NCBI GenBank assembly: GCA_016716665.1
Contig: JADJVH010000008.1
Span: 62,001-126,000, forward strand
Source: Candidatus Opimibacter iunctus
Lineage (GTDB): Bacteria > Bacteroidota > Bacteroidia > Chitinophagales > Saprospiraceae
DNA length: 64,000 bases
Direction: 5' to 3'
A model generated the notes under the pieces. The model did no database searches and was not told the DNA's origin. It was given only the letters and a program-made list of their open reading frames with translations. A program made the translations under genes and the position numbers. Shown here piece after piece: positions 57,537-64,000 of the stretch. Position 1 is the stretch's first letter; every line of letters begins with the position of its first letter.

Positions 57537-58411
57537 ACAATATTGGCCAGTTGCTCTTTGATCTTCTCCAACTCATTCTTCATTCCGACGACGAGATGTT
57601 GCAGCGGGCTCCACTGCGCCTTGGCCCCGAGCGTATTGATCTCACGGCCCAGCTCCTGGGAGATAAAGTTGAGTTGCTTGGACTTCATCTCCATATCCCC
57701 CTTGAGGGTCTCCATAAAGAAGGTGCAATGCTGCTGGAGCCTGACTTTCTCTTCGTTGATATCGAGACGGTCGAGATAATAGATGACTTCCTGTTCGAAG
57801 CGGTTGGCATCCACCTGATCGCCTGTCATGTACTCATCGAGCTTCTGCTTCATGCGGTTGCGGACGTAGGCAAACCGCTCTTTGTCATGTGCCTCGATCT
57901 GGTTGCACATATCATGTATGGCTGTTGCAGACTGGTGAAGGTCATTATATAAGCTACGACCCTCATGCTCCCTGAAGACGATCAGTTGGTCGATGGATTT
58001 GTTGACTGCCTCCAGGATCGCATTCCAGAGCTTGTCATCCATCGTGGAGGTGCCCCCTGATTTCAGGATATTGGGGAGTTTAAGTACTTCATGGAGAATC
58101 TGGTCTGGATTGACCCCGAGTTCGATCGCAATCGAACTGAGCTGTTTGAAGTGCTTTTTGATCAGGGCTTTATCATAATCGATATCATCGATACCCAGGT
58201 CTCCTTCAAAACTGATCGTCATTTCAATCTTCCCCCTTTGGGTGCGTTGGAGAACCAGGTTGCGGAGGTCTATCTCTTTTTCCCCGAGATTGACCGGCAG
58301 CTTGATGCGCAGGTCGGTGATTTTAGAATTTAGCGAACGTATCTCTGACAATACGGTCATATCGTTGTATGCGGCACTGCCCCGCCCATACCCGGTCATG
58401 GATTGAATCAT
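57533..58411 (-). CDS. yicC: YicC-family endoribonuclease
   Basis: Stress-linked endoribonuclease family. The start is set at the ATG at 58411 (MIQSMTGYGRGSAAYNDMTV), the standard family N-terminus, giving 292 residues; the frame further upstream reads through intergenic repeats. The other hallmarks are EIRSLNSKITDLRIKLPVNL, MTISFEGDLGIDD, VDANRFEQEVIYYLDRLDIN, EEKVRLQQHCTFFMETL and the conserved end KQLNFISQELGREINTLGAK. It heads the unit with gmk. A 10-bp palindrome lies 16 bp upstream of its ATG. Confidence 0.94.
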   Translation of the reverse strand: MIQSMTGYGRGSAAYNDMTVLSEIRSLNSKITDLRIKLPVNLGEKEIDLRNLVLQRTQRGKIEMTISFEGDLGIDDIDYDKALIKKHFKQLSSIAIELGVNPDQILHEVLKLPNILKSGGTSTMDDKLWNAILEAVNKSIDQLIVFREHEGRSLYNDLHQSATAIHDMCNQIEAHDKERFAYVRNRMKQKLDEYMTGDQVDANRFEQEVIYYLDRLDINEEKVRLQQHCTFFMETLKGDMEMKSKQLNFISQELGREINTLGAKAQWSPLQHLVVGMKNELEKIKEQLANIV

Positions 58412-58426
58412 GGGCCTAAGATAGTG

Positions 58427-58449
58427 GTTTAGAGGCGATGCCTCTAAAC
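58427..58449. promoter_or_regulatory. Perfect palindrome upstream of yicC
   Basis: GTTTAGAGGC-GAT-GCCTCTAAAC, 10-bp arms and 3-nt centre, 16 bp upstream of the yicC start codon. It has no T-run. It may be an operator, or a small hairpin in the mRNA leader. Confidence 0.4.
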
Positions 58450-58504
58450 TTGGCTCAAGAGGCTTAAGGGGCCAAAGGGGCTTAAGGGCATAAAAGTAAG
58501 CCAT

Positions 58505-58552
58505 GATCCCACAAGTAGGGGTTCAAGATTTTGAACCCCTACTTATGGGATC
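58505..58552. repeat. Palindromic element, copy 2
   Basis: Inverted repeat with 22-bp arms (58505-58526 and 58531-58552, one mismatch) and loop GATT. Its centre, AGGGGTTCAA-GATT-TTGAACCCCT, matches the palindrome at 40011-40046 at all but a few positions, while the outer arms differ. Confidence 0.8.
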
Positions 58553-58840
58553 AACCCGTTACCCCCTGTCAGGGGACCTTGATTGTCATGATTTCCAATA
58601 AACTGCTCCCCCTTTCAGGAGGCTGTGGGGTCATTGGAAGGCAGATTTTGGCCTCTTCAGCCCTTCAGCCTCTTCAGCCTCTTTCGCCTTTTCTGCCTTT
58701 TCCTGTTGGGAAACAACGGGTTATAAATACATGAGCAAAATAAAAATGTGTAACCCTATGATTCATTATCAAAAGTATTTTTAGAACTTTGCCCTCCCGA
58801 ATTGCCGGAACATTGGCATAACTTACTATAAATCAGAGTA

Positions 58841-59135
58841 ATGAGAAAAGCAGATTTAGTCAACATCATTGCCGAGAAAACAGGCGTACCCTAAAGTGGA
58901 CGTCCTGGTCACCATGGAAACGTTTTTTTCAGAGATTAAAGCTTCTCTGTCTAAAAACGAAAATGTGTACATCCGCGGCTTTGGCTCCTTTATTACCAAG
59001 AAAAGGGCTAAGAAGGTCGGCAGACACATCAAAAACAACGTATCCATTGAGATTCCGGCCCATTATATCCCATCTTTCAAACCCGCTAAGGTATTTGTGG
59101 ATGAGGTGAAAGACGGCGTATCACCTGAGGAATAG
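58841..59135 (+). CDS. HU-family DNA-binding protein, frame broken by one base
   Basis: Nucleoid protein that bends DNA. The ATG at 58841 opens MRKADLVNIIAEKTGVP, then meets TAA because of one extra base in GTACCCTAAAG (58889-58892). With one C removed the sequence runs TGVPKVDVLVTMETFFSEIK and continues NVYIRGFGSFITKKRAKKVG and IPAHYIPSFKPAKVFVDEVK. The result is 97 residues, the normal size of HU/IHF proteins, with the GFGSF and R-x-x-x-N/P-x-T region modified to RHIKNNVSIEIPAHYIPSFK. HU is usually indispensable, so the break is most likely a sequence error. Confidence 0.92.
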
Positions 59136-59143
59136 TCATTCGG

Positions 59144-59933
59144 GTGAAGATAAAGGAGCAAGCCTGGTATATCATCGGCGCCATCATATTACTAGCCGTT
59201 TTATATTTTGGTTTTGACACACATCCTTCGACCCACAAAGCCCTTGAAAAGTCAAGAGCTTTAAACACACAGGAATACGATATCGCCTCCTATCAGCCGG
59301 AAGCTAAGAAAACGCTGAAAGCAGACGAGATCGCTTACCTTGAAACATTGGAAGCACAGGTTGAGCATGCAGGCCAGGATTCTGTCCGCCTCGATATCCT
59401 GAAACAACTGTCAGGATATTGGTTTTCACTCAAAAACCCTGTCATGGCCGGCCTCTATGCGCATGAAATCGCAGAAAAGGAAAATTCCGCCATGAGCTGG
59501 TCGATCACCGGCACCACCTATGCCTCCGGGCCTTCAACAGGACCTTGAGCAAAAACAAAAGGTGTTCTGCAGGGATCAGGCCATACAGGCTTTTGAAAAT
59601 GCCATTTCGCTCGAACCTGAAGTCGTGGACCATCGGGTCAACCAGGCCCTTTGCTATATTGACATGCCTTTGGCCGATCAGCCGATGAAAGGGATTCAAC
59701 TCCTGGCAGGACTGGCGACCACTTATCCGGATTCGCCGGCACCACCATACCACCTGGCCAGACTAGCCGTCAGGACAGGACAGTATGAGCGGGCGCTGAC
59801 CAGGATCGAACAGGCCCTAAAGCTTGATCCGTCAGATCCAAGGATAGCATGCCTGGCCATTGACATTTATACAGCGCTCAACAGGCCCGCAGATGCTGAA
59901 AAGCTCAGGGACGTTTGCGCTGGAAAGAAGTAG
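59144..59933 (+). CDS. Membrane-anchored TPR protein, frame broken by one base
   Basis: Starts at GTG 59144, 8 bp after the HU stop. The N-terminus is a membrane anchor (WYIIGAIILLAVLYFGFD) followed by helices. The frame breaks at TCCGGGCCTTC (59527-59530); removing one G gives TTYASGLQQDLEQKQKVFCR and 262 residues. The second part contains TPRs (AIQAFENAISLEPEVVDHRV, NQALCYIDMPLADQPMKGIQ and ALTRIEQALKLDPSDPRIAC). The order HU, TPR protein, COX24-like, RNase E/G is one I associate with Bacteroidota genomes. The function is unknown. Confidence 0.82.
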
Positions 59934-59966
59934 ACATATATTTTATAAAAACATAATTTTTTAAGT

Positions 59967-60062
59967 ATGCCTTGCGGTAAGAAAAGAAAAAGACATAAAA
60001 TCGCTACACACAAGCGTAAGAAGCGTCTGAGAAAAAACAGACACAAGAAGAAGAACAGATAG
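59967..60062 (+). CDS. 31-residue AURKAIP1/COX24-domain ribosome-associated protein
   Basis: A tiny very basic protein, MPCGKKRKRHKIATHKRKKR followed by LRKNRHKKKNR. It matches the COX24/AURKAIP1 C-terminal domain found in mitochondrial small-subunit protein mS38 and in short bacterial proteins of Bacteroidota. I infer that it is a small-subunit ribosomal component. It has 17 Lys/Arg of 31 residues. It is encoded 33 bp after the TPR gene and ahead of the RNase E/G gene. It is easily missed because of its length. Confidence 0.85.
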   Translation: MPCGKKRKRHKIATHKRKKRLRKNRHKKKNR

Positions 60063-60359
60063 CATTCATTTAACCGGCATCAACGCAGTCCGATGTCCAA
60101 GATATTAGCCCTCCTGATGCAGGGGGGCCGCCGGTGGAGCAGAGCCAATGAATGCCCTCTAACTTTCCTTGTGTGCTAATGGATGATTATTTGTCCTGTG
60201 CTTCCGGTGTATCATCGCTGCATTATTAACGATATACCCTATTGCCGTCAATCAATGCCTGATCCCCTGTAGTGTGCAGGTGAGATAAGTAAATTGTTTT
60301 GATTATTGCCTTTCAGGGCTTCAGACTGCTGATGTGCCATTGAGCATATAGGGTAGTTT
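60063..60359. other. Leader region upstream of the RNase E/G gene
   Basis: About 300 bp with no coding frame. It has a GC-rich patch GGGGGGCCGCCGGTGG (60123-60138) and no clear promoter or terminator. RNase E genes in other bacteria are autoregulated through their 5' leader; a similar role here is only a guess. Confidence 0.4.
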
Positions 60360-61910
60360 ATGGACAAAGAACTTATCGTCCAGGGGACTCCGACCAGGGT
60401 AGAAATCGCCCTGGTAGAAGACCAGAAACTGGTAGAACTGCATCAGCAGAAGACCAAGACGAATTTTTCAGTAGGTGACATTTTCCTGGGTAAGATCAAG
60501 AAGATCATGCCCAGTCTCAATGCTGTCTTTGTAGATATCGGGCACCGTAAGGACGCCTTTCTCCACTACACAGACATGGGCCCCAAGCTGAGGACAGTCA
60601 TGAAATTTACGGAAGACAGCATCCAGGGGAAGCAACAGACCGCTCTTCTCGACAGCTTTGACTTCGAACCCGAAATCATCAAGACGGGCAAGGTAGACCA
60701 GGTCCTCAAGAAAAATGAGAACATCCTGATCCAGATCCTCAAAGAACCTATCTCCACCAAAGGACCGAGACTAAGCTGCGAGATCACCATCCCCGGAAGG
60801 TTTATCGTACTCACCCCCTTCAGCAATACCATTGCCGTCTCCAAGAAGGTCAGCAGCCAGGAAGAACGTAAGCGGCTCCAGGTCCTGGTGGAATCCATCC
60901 GCCCCAAAAATTTCGGCATTATCGTGCGCACAGCCGCCGAAGGCAAGAAAGTAGCTGATCTCCACGAAGAACTCAAAGAGCTCCTCGACAAATGGAGCCA
61001 GATCCACAAGCAACTCTACAAGAGACAACAACCCGCCAAGCTCCTCAGCGAGTTGGATAAGACCAGTTCGATCCTCCGGGATATGCTCAACGATGATTTT
61101 ACCAATATCATCGTCAACGACAAGGAAATATTTGACAACATCCAGGACTATCTCGAAAACATAGCGCCTGCCAAAAAAGACATCATATCACTATACAAAG
61201 GCAAGAAGCCGGTGTTTGATACCTATGGGGTCAACCGGCAAATCAAATCTTCGTTTGGAAAGACAGCCACCCTCCCCAGTGGCGCGTACCTTGTCATCGA
61301 GTCGACTGAAGCCATGCACGTCATCGATGTCAATTCCGGACCCAAGATGCAGCGCAAAGATCAGGAAAGCACTGCTGTAGCAGTCAATCTGGAAGCTGCC
61401 GAAGAAATCGCCCGTCAGCTAAGGTTGCGGGATATCGGTGGCCTCATCGTCATCGACTTTATCGACATGCGCAGCGTGGAAAACAAAGCCGAGCTGATGA
61501 AGCAGATGAAAGAGTGGATGAAACGGGATACCGCCCAGCACACCATCCTTCCACTCAGCAAATTCGGCTTGATGCAAATCACCCGTCAGCGTGTCCGCCC
61601 CGAAGTCAAGATTGATACCGCAGAAGTATGTTATACCTGCAACGGTACTGGAAAAGTTAATCCAACTGTACTCATCACCGATGATATCGTGAGGGATATC
61701 GAATATATCCATCAGAGCCGTCCCAAGACCAGCCTGCGCATCGAGGTACATCCATATGTCAATGCCTTTCTCAAGCAAGGATTCCCTAATTTTCAACAAA
61801 AGTGGTGGCTCAAGAACCAGCGATGGATCAGGATCACCGCCAATGGCGATTTCAGCCTGCATGAGTACAAGTTCTATGACAAGAACAATGATGAAATAAA
61901 GCTCTATTAG
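60360..61910 (+). CDS. rng: Ribonuclease E/G family endoribonuclease
   Basis: Cuts single-stranded RNA in rRNA maturation and mRNA decay. The 516 residues hold an N-terminal S1 RNA-binding domain (GDIFLGKIKKIMPSLNAVFV, IGHRKDAFLHYTDMGP), the family core IKTGKVDQVLKKNENILIQI, EPISTKGPRLSCEITIPGRF, the catalytic metal site MHVIDVNSGPKMQRKDQEST and GGLIVIDFIDMRS, and the zinc-link CYTCNGTGKV. Length matches RNase G, without the long C-terminal scaffold of E. coli RNase E. Repeats of GAGTTGTGA type directly follow its stop. Confidence 0.96.
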   Translation: MDKELIVQGTPTRVEIALVEDQKLVELHQQKTKTNFSVGDIFLGKIKKIMPSLNAVFVDIGHRKDAFLHYTDMGPKLRTVMKFTEDSIQGKQQTALLDSFDFEPEIIKTGKVDQVLKKNENILIQILKEPISTKGPRLSCEITIPGRFIVLTPFSNTIAVSKKVSSQEERKRLQVLVESIRPKNFGIIVRTAAEGKKVADLHEELKELLDKWSQIHKQLYKRQQPAKLLSELDKTSSILRDMLNDDFTNIIVNDKEIFDNIQDYLENIAPAKKDIISLYKGKKPVFDTYGVNRQIKSSFGKTATLPSGAYLVIESTEAMHVIDVNSGPKMQRKDQESTAVAVNLEAAEEIARQLRLRDIGGLIVIDFIDMRSVENKAELMKQMKEWMKRDTAQHTILPLSKFGLMQITRQRVRPEVKIDTAEVCYTCNGTGKVNPTVLITDDIVRDIEYIHQSRPKTSLRIEVHPYVNAFLKQGFPNFQQKWWLKNQRWIRITANGDFSLHEYKFYDKNNDEIKLY

Positions 61911-62096
61911 TGAGTTGTGAAAATTGCTTGTGCTGAGCGGAGCCGAAGCATGAGTTGTGAGTATGTATTGAATAGCCTCGACTGTTAAGTCGTGTTTCAA
62001 AATACCATTCGTCAGTCGTGAGTCGTGAATCGTAAATAAAAACTCTGGTAGCTGGCGGCTGATAGCTGATAGCTGACGGCTGATAGCTCAATAAAT
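61911..62096. repeat. Post-stop word repeats after the RNase E/G gene
   Basis: Three families in a row: GAGTTGTGA words (61911-61920 and 61951-61960) flanking a CTTGTGCTGAGCGGAGCCGA element (61928-61947); GTCGTGAGTCGTGAATCGTA words (62014-62034); and GCTGATAGCTGATAGCTGAC words (62058-62086) ending 10 bp before the haemoglobin ATG. Confidence 0.6.
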
Positions 62097-62465
62097 ATGA
62101 AAACAGATATATCCACATCAGCAGACATCAAGACCCTCATCGATGCTTTTTATGAAAAAGTAAAGGCTGATGAAGTCATCGGATATATCTTCAATGATGT
62201 AGCCCGGGTGGACTGGCCTAAGCATCTTCCCCGGGTATATGCCTTCTGGGAATTCCTGCTGCTGGGCAAGGATACCTACCAGGGAAATCCCATGGAGGTC
62301 CACCAGAAACTACATCAGATCGTGCCATTGACCGAAGCACACTTTGCCCGTTGGTTACAGCTATTTCACGAAGCGGTGGATGAGCATTTTGAAGGACTGG
62401 TAGCCCAGGATGCAAAGACCAGGTCAAGCCTCATCGTACTGACCTGGAAGCCCAAGTTTGTGTAA
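62097..62465 (+). CDS. Group III truncated haemoglobin
   Basis: Small haem protein, possibly for oxygen or NO chemistry. The 122 residues begin with ADIKTLIDAFYEKVKADEVI, GYIFNDVARVDWPKHLPRVY and AFWEFLLLGKDTYQGNPMEV, where the phenylalanine and tryptophan positions match group III globins. The proximal His is in EVHQKLHQIVPLTEAHFARW, the family's HxxL-x(4)-FxxW-like stretch. The C-terminus TRSSLIVLTWKPKF is short but in keeping with the family. It stands alone, between repeats and a glycosyltransferase gene. Confidence 0.9.
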   Translation: MKTDISTSADIKTLIDAFYEKVKADEVIGYIFNDVARVDWPKHLPRVYAFWEFLLLGKDTYQGNPMEVHQKLHQIVPLTEAHFARWLQLFHEAVDEHFEGLVAQDAKTRSSLIVLTWKPKFV

Positions 62466-62589
62466 TGGGTCATTTCCCATTCAACCTTGTTTTCAGTTTG
62501 TTCATCATTTATTGTTTTTCTTTTTACCTTAGGTATACAATATTGAGGGTAGAATTGCATTTCCTTACTTAACGTCCAATGCAATAGGT

Positions 62590-63681
62590 GTGAAGATATT
62601 TTTTCCTGTACTTAACTGGGGCCTGGGCCATGCCAGCCGCTCACTCCCCCTCATCCGAACCTATCTCGCCCACGGCCATGAAGTCGTGTGCGCATCAGAC
62701 GGCGAAGCGCTCACCATGCTGAGGAAAGAATTGCCCGACCAGATGGTACTCCAGTTGCCCGGATATGACATCCTCTACGAAAGCCGCTTCATGCCTGTCA
62801 ATATGCTCAAGCATGCCCCTGGTATGCTCAAGACGATCAAGACAGAGCACGAACTGACTAAGGCCATCGTAGCCCACCATCATATTGATTGCATCATATC
62901 CGACAACAGATATGGGTGTTACCATAGCGGTATCCCTTCTGCCTTGATCACTCATCAGCTTCAGGTATTCACCGGCCAGCGATTGATGGATATGTATATC
63001 CGCAGGCAGATCAGGTCATGGTATAAAAAATTCAATGAGATATGGATCCCTGACCATGGCGCACATGGTAACATCACCGGCGATCTGACTGGCATTGACA
63101 CCGCTCCTGTTCCAAAATATTACCTGGGTGTCATTTCAGAACTCACCAGTCTTCCTTCGGTTGGTAAATACAAGGCAGTTGCTGTTATTTCAGGGCCTGA
63201 ACCACAACGCAGCAATTTCGAACAACTGGTGACCTCACAACTCTCCTCACTGGAAGGTCAATTTGCTATAGTCCGTGGGAAACCTGATGCTGCAGAGGAT
63301 ATCGACAGAGCAGGTAACCTTACGATCTTTCCATATCTCACCAGGGCTGCCTTATCGTTGATTCTCTCTCAGACGCAGATCGTCATCGCCAGGAGCGGAT
63401 ACACCACCCTGATGGACCTGGCAAAAACAGGTCATAAAGCTATTCTGTGCCCAACTCCCGGCCAATATGAACAGATCTACCTGGCAGACAGGCTAGCCAA
63501 TCTCGGACAATGTGTGTATACCCGTCAGGAAAATCTCAACCTGCGCAATGCCATGCAAGAGGTTGAAAAAGTGAAGACTATCGGTTATGTTTCAGAGCTT
63601 GAAAAAGATTTGTTTATAGAAAGGTTGTATTCCCTCACGGGGCATCAGGAAAAGGAGCAGGCGTATAAAGTAGCCATTTGA
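62590..63681 (+). CDS. MurG-like glycosyltransferase family protein
   Basis: A 363-residue GT-B fold protein, likely moving a sugar from a nucleotide donor to an unknown acceptor. The start is GTG at 62590 (KIFFPVLNWGLGHASRSLPL), which has the GLGHASR N-terminal loop typical of GT28/MurG-like enzymes. The C-terminal half has AVAVISGPEPQRSNFEQLV and the donor-binding end IARSGYTTLMDLAKTGHKAI, LCPTPGQYEQIYLADRLANL, similar to the GG-x-x-t-x-x-E/PxxxxQ-x-x-N pattern. Related proteins are common in Bacteroidota without known function. It is convergent with pth. Confidence 0.82.
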   Translation: MKIFFPVLNWGLGHASRSLPLIRTYLAHGHEVVCASDGEALTMLRKELPDQMVLQLPGYDILYESRFMPVNMLKHAPGMLKTIKTEHELTKAIVAHHHIDCIISDNRYGCYHSGIPSALITHQLQVFTGQRLMDMYIRRQIRSWYKKFNEIWIPDHGAHGNITGDLTGIDTAPVPKYYLGVISELTSLPSVGKYKAVAVISGPEPQRSNFEQLVTSQLSSLEGQFAIVRGKPDAAEDIDRAGNLTIFPYLTRAALSLILSQTQIVIARSGYTTLMDLAKTGHKAILCPTPGQYEQIYLADRLANLGQCVYTRQENLNLRNAMQEVEKVKTIGYVSELEKDLFIERLYSLTGHQEKEQAYKVAI

Positions 63682-63685
63682 GCCC

Positions 63686-64000
63686 TTATTTCTTATCCGG
63701 TTTTACCTGTGCATTGATGGCATTGACCTGATCCATCGACCTCTTGAGTCCAATAGAAACGAATGTCTTTATAGCTTCTGCCCCGGCTTTCAGCACATCA
63801 GGAATTAAGGCTGCCTCTTCCTTAGACCATTTACCAAGCACATAGTTGACTTGTCCACCCGGATGGAAGTTTTTTCCAATGCCTATGCGCAATCTTGCAT
63901 AATCTATAGTGCCCAGTTGGGCCTGAATGTCCTTCAACCCATTGTGTCCTCCATCTGATCCTTTACCTCTGAGCCGTATGGTACCCAGGTCCAGCTGAAG
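63686..64000 (-). CDS. pth: Peptidyl-tRNA hydrolase, 5' end beyond window
   Basis: Releases tRNA from stalled peptidyl-tRNA. The frame is open to the right edge; 104 C-terminal residues are visible. The first of these, [20 protein letters not shown], contain the Pth signature ([10 protein letters not shown], with the conserved Asp and Asn), followed by [11 protein letters not shown] and [20 protein letters not shown], matching the family's YxRLRIGIG and (D)YVLxxFxxxE motifs. The N-terminal half with the catalytic His is outside. Its stop lies 4 bp from that of the convergent glycosyltransferase gene. Confidence 0.94.
   Translation of the reverse strand, partial: LQLDLGTIRLRGKGSDGGHNGLKDIQAQLGTIDYARLRIGIGKNFHPGGQVNYVLGKWSKEEAALIPDVLKAGAEAIKTFVSIGLKRSMDQVNAINAQVKPDKK

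Larger units (their letters stand above)
58412..58840. other. Intergenic region between yicC and HU genes
   Basis: No gene was found. It holds the palindrome at 58427-58449, the palindromic element copy 2 at 58505-58552, a CCCCTGTCAGGGG hairpin (58564-58576), an imperfect hairpin with TTCCAAT and ATTGGAA ends (58588-58640), CCTCTTCAGCC words (58648-58690), and AGAACTTTG at 58783-58791, which resembles a -7 box 50 bp upstream of the HU ATG. Confidence 0.55.

Noticed and set aside
35240..59530. Programmed ribosomal frameshifting as a shared cause of the broken frames
   Set aside because: The junction sequences share no slippery heptamer, stop context or downstream hairpin, and the affected families are not known to use frameshifting.
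60063..60359. Small RNA or tRNA in the gap before the RNase E/G gene
   Set aside because: No cloverleaf, terminator or promoter could be found; only a GC-rich patch is present.
62400..62465. Frameshift at the 3' end of the truncated haemoglobin gene
   Set aside because: The other frames do not give a better globin end, and the tail TRSSLIVLTWKPKF fits the final helix in spacing.

Overview
The window reads as a chromosome segment of a Bacteroidota bacterium, most likely the Saprospiria (the class is inference). Support: a SusC/SusD pair, two secreted proteins with type IX secretion (T9SS) C-terminal sorting domains, a giant HYR-like/Calx-beta/GEVED protein typical of Saprospiraceae, many small outer-membrane beta-barrels, promoters of the TTTG/TAnnTTTG type, and housekeeping genes (trmB, thiL, HU, COX24-like small protein, RNase E/G, yicC-gmk-apaG) of Bacteroidota character. 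No tRNA, rRNA, CRISPR, IS element or phage gene was seen.

Layout. 1-13383 (all minus strand) is a polysaccharide utilisation locus: a glucoamylase/GH144-type enzyme, a six-module T9SS surface protein, a second glucoamylase/GH144-type enzyme, a GH3 beta-glucosidase lipoprotein, SusC, and a SusD cut by the left edge. I infer a beta-glucan, possibly beta-1,2-glucan, as substrate. 13394-22495 holds envelope proteins: a DUF4136 lipoprotein, several beta-barrels, a DUF481 protein, an OmpA protein with thrombospondin type-3 repeats and a UPF0114 membrane protein. 22608-31511 carries two sulfatases of different active-site class, a HAD phosphatase lipoprotein, a repeat protein and a membrane protein. 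33856-38767 is a tight minus-strand operon of three beta-barrel proteins and an eight-haem lipoprotein cytochrome with TPRs. 38963-45916 is housekeeping: an ECF sigma factor with a small partner, trmB, thiL, an RluA-type pseudouridine synthase, a FrnE-like DsbA protein and ogt. 45996-56335 is one giant gene of about 3,446 codons. 56576-64000 holds apaG, gmk, yicC, HU, a TPR membrane protein, the 31-residue COX24-like protein, RNase E/G, a group III truncated haemoglobin, a glycosyltransferase and a partial pth.

Two window-wide patterns stand out. First, ten genes are broken by single small lesions: nine carry one or more small frameshifts and two carry an in-frame TAA (the giant gene has both). 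HU and an RluA synthase are among them. Correcting each lesion gives an exact multiple of three. This points to sequence error more than to decay, so the affected genes are described here as whole units. Second, the junctions between genes carry several families of short, degenerate, often strand-oriented repeats, a pair of related perfect palindromes, and a 74-bp tandem repeat whose outer parts are conserved while its central palindrome differs.
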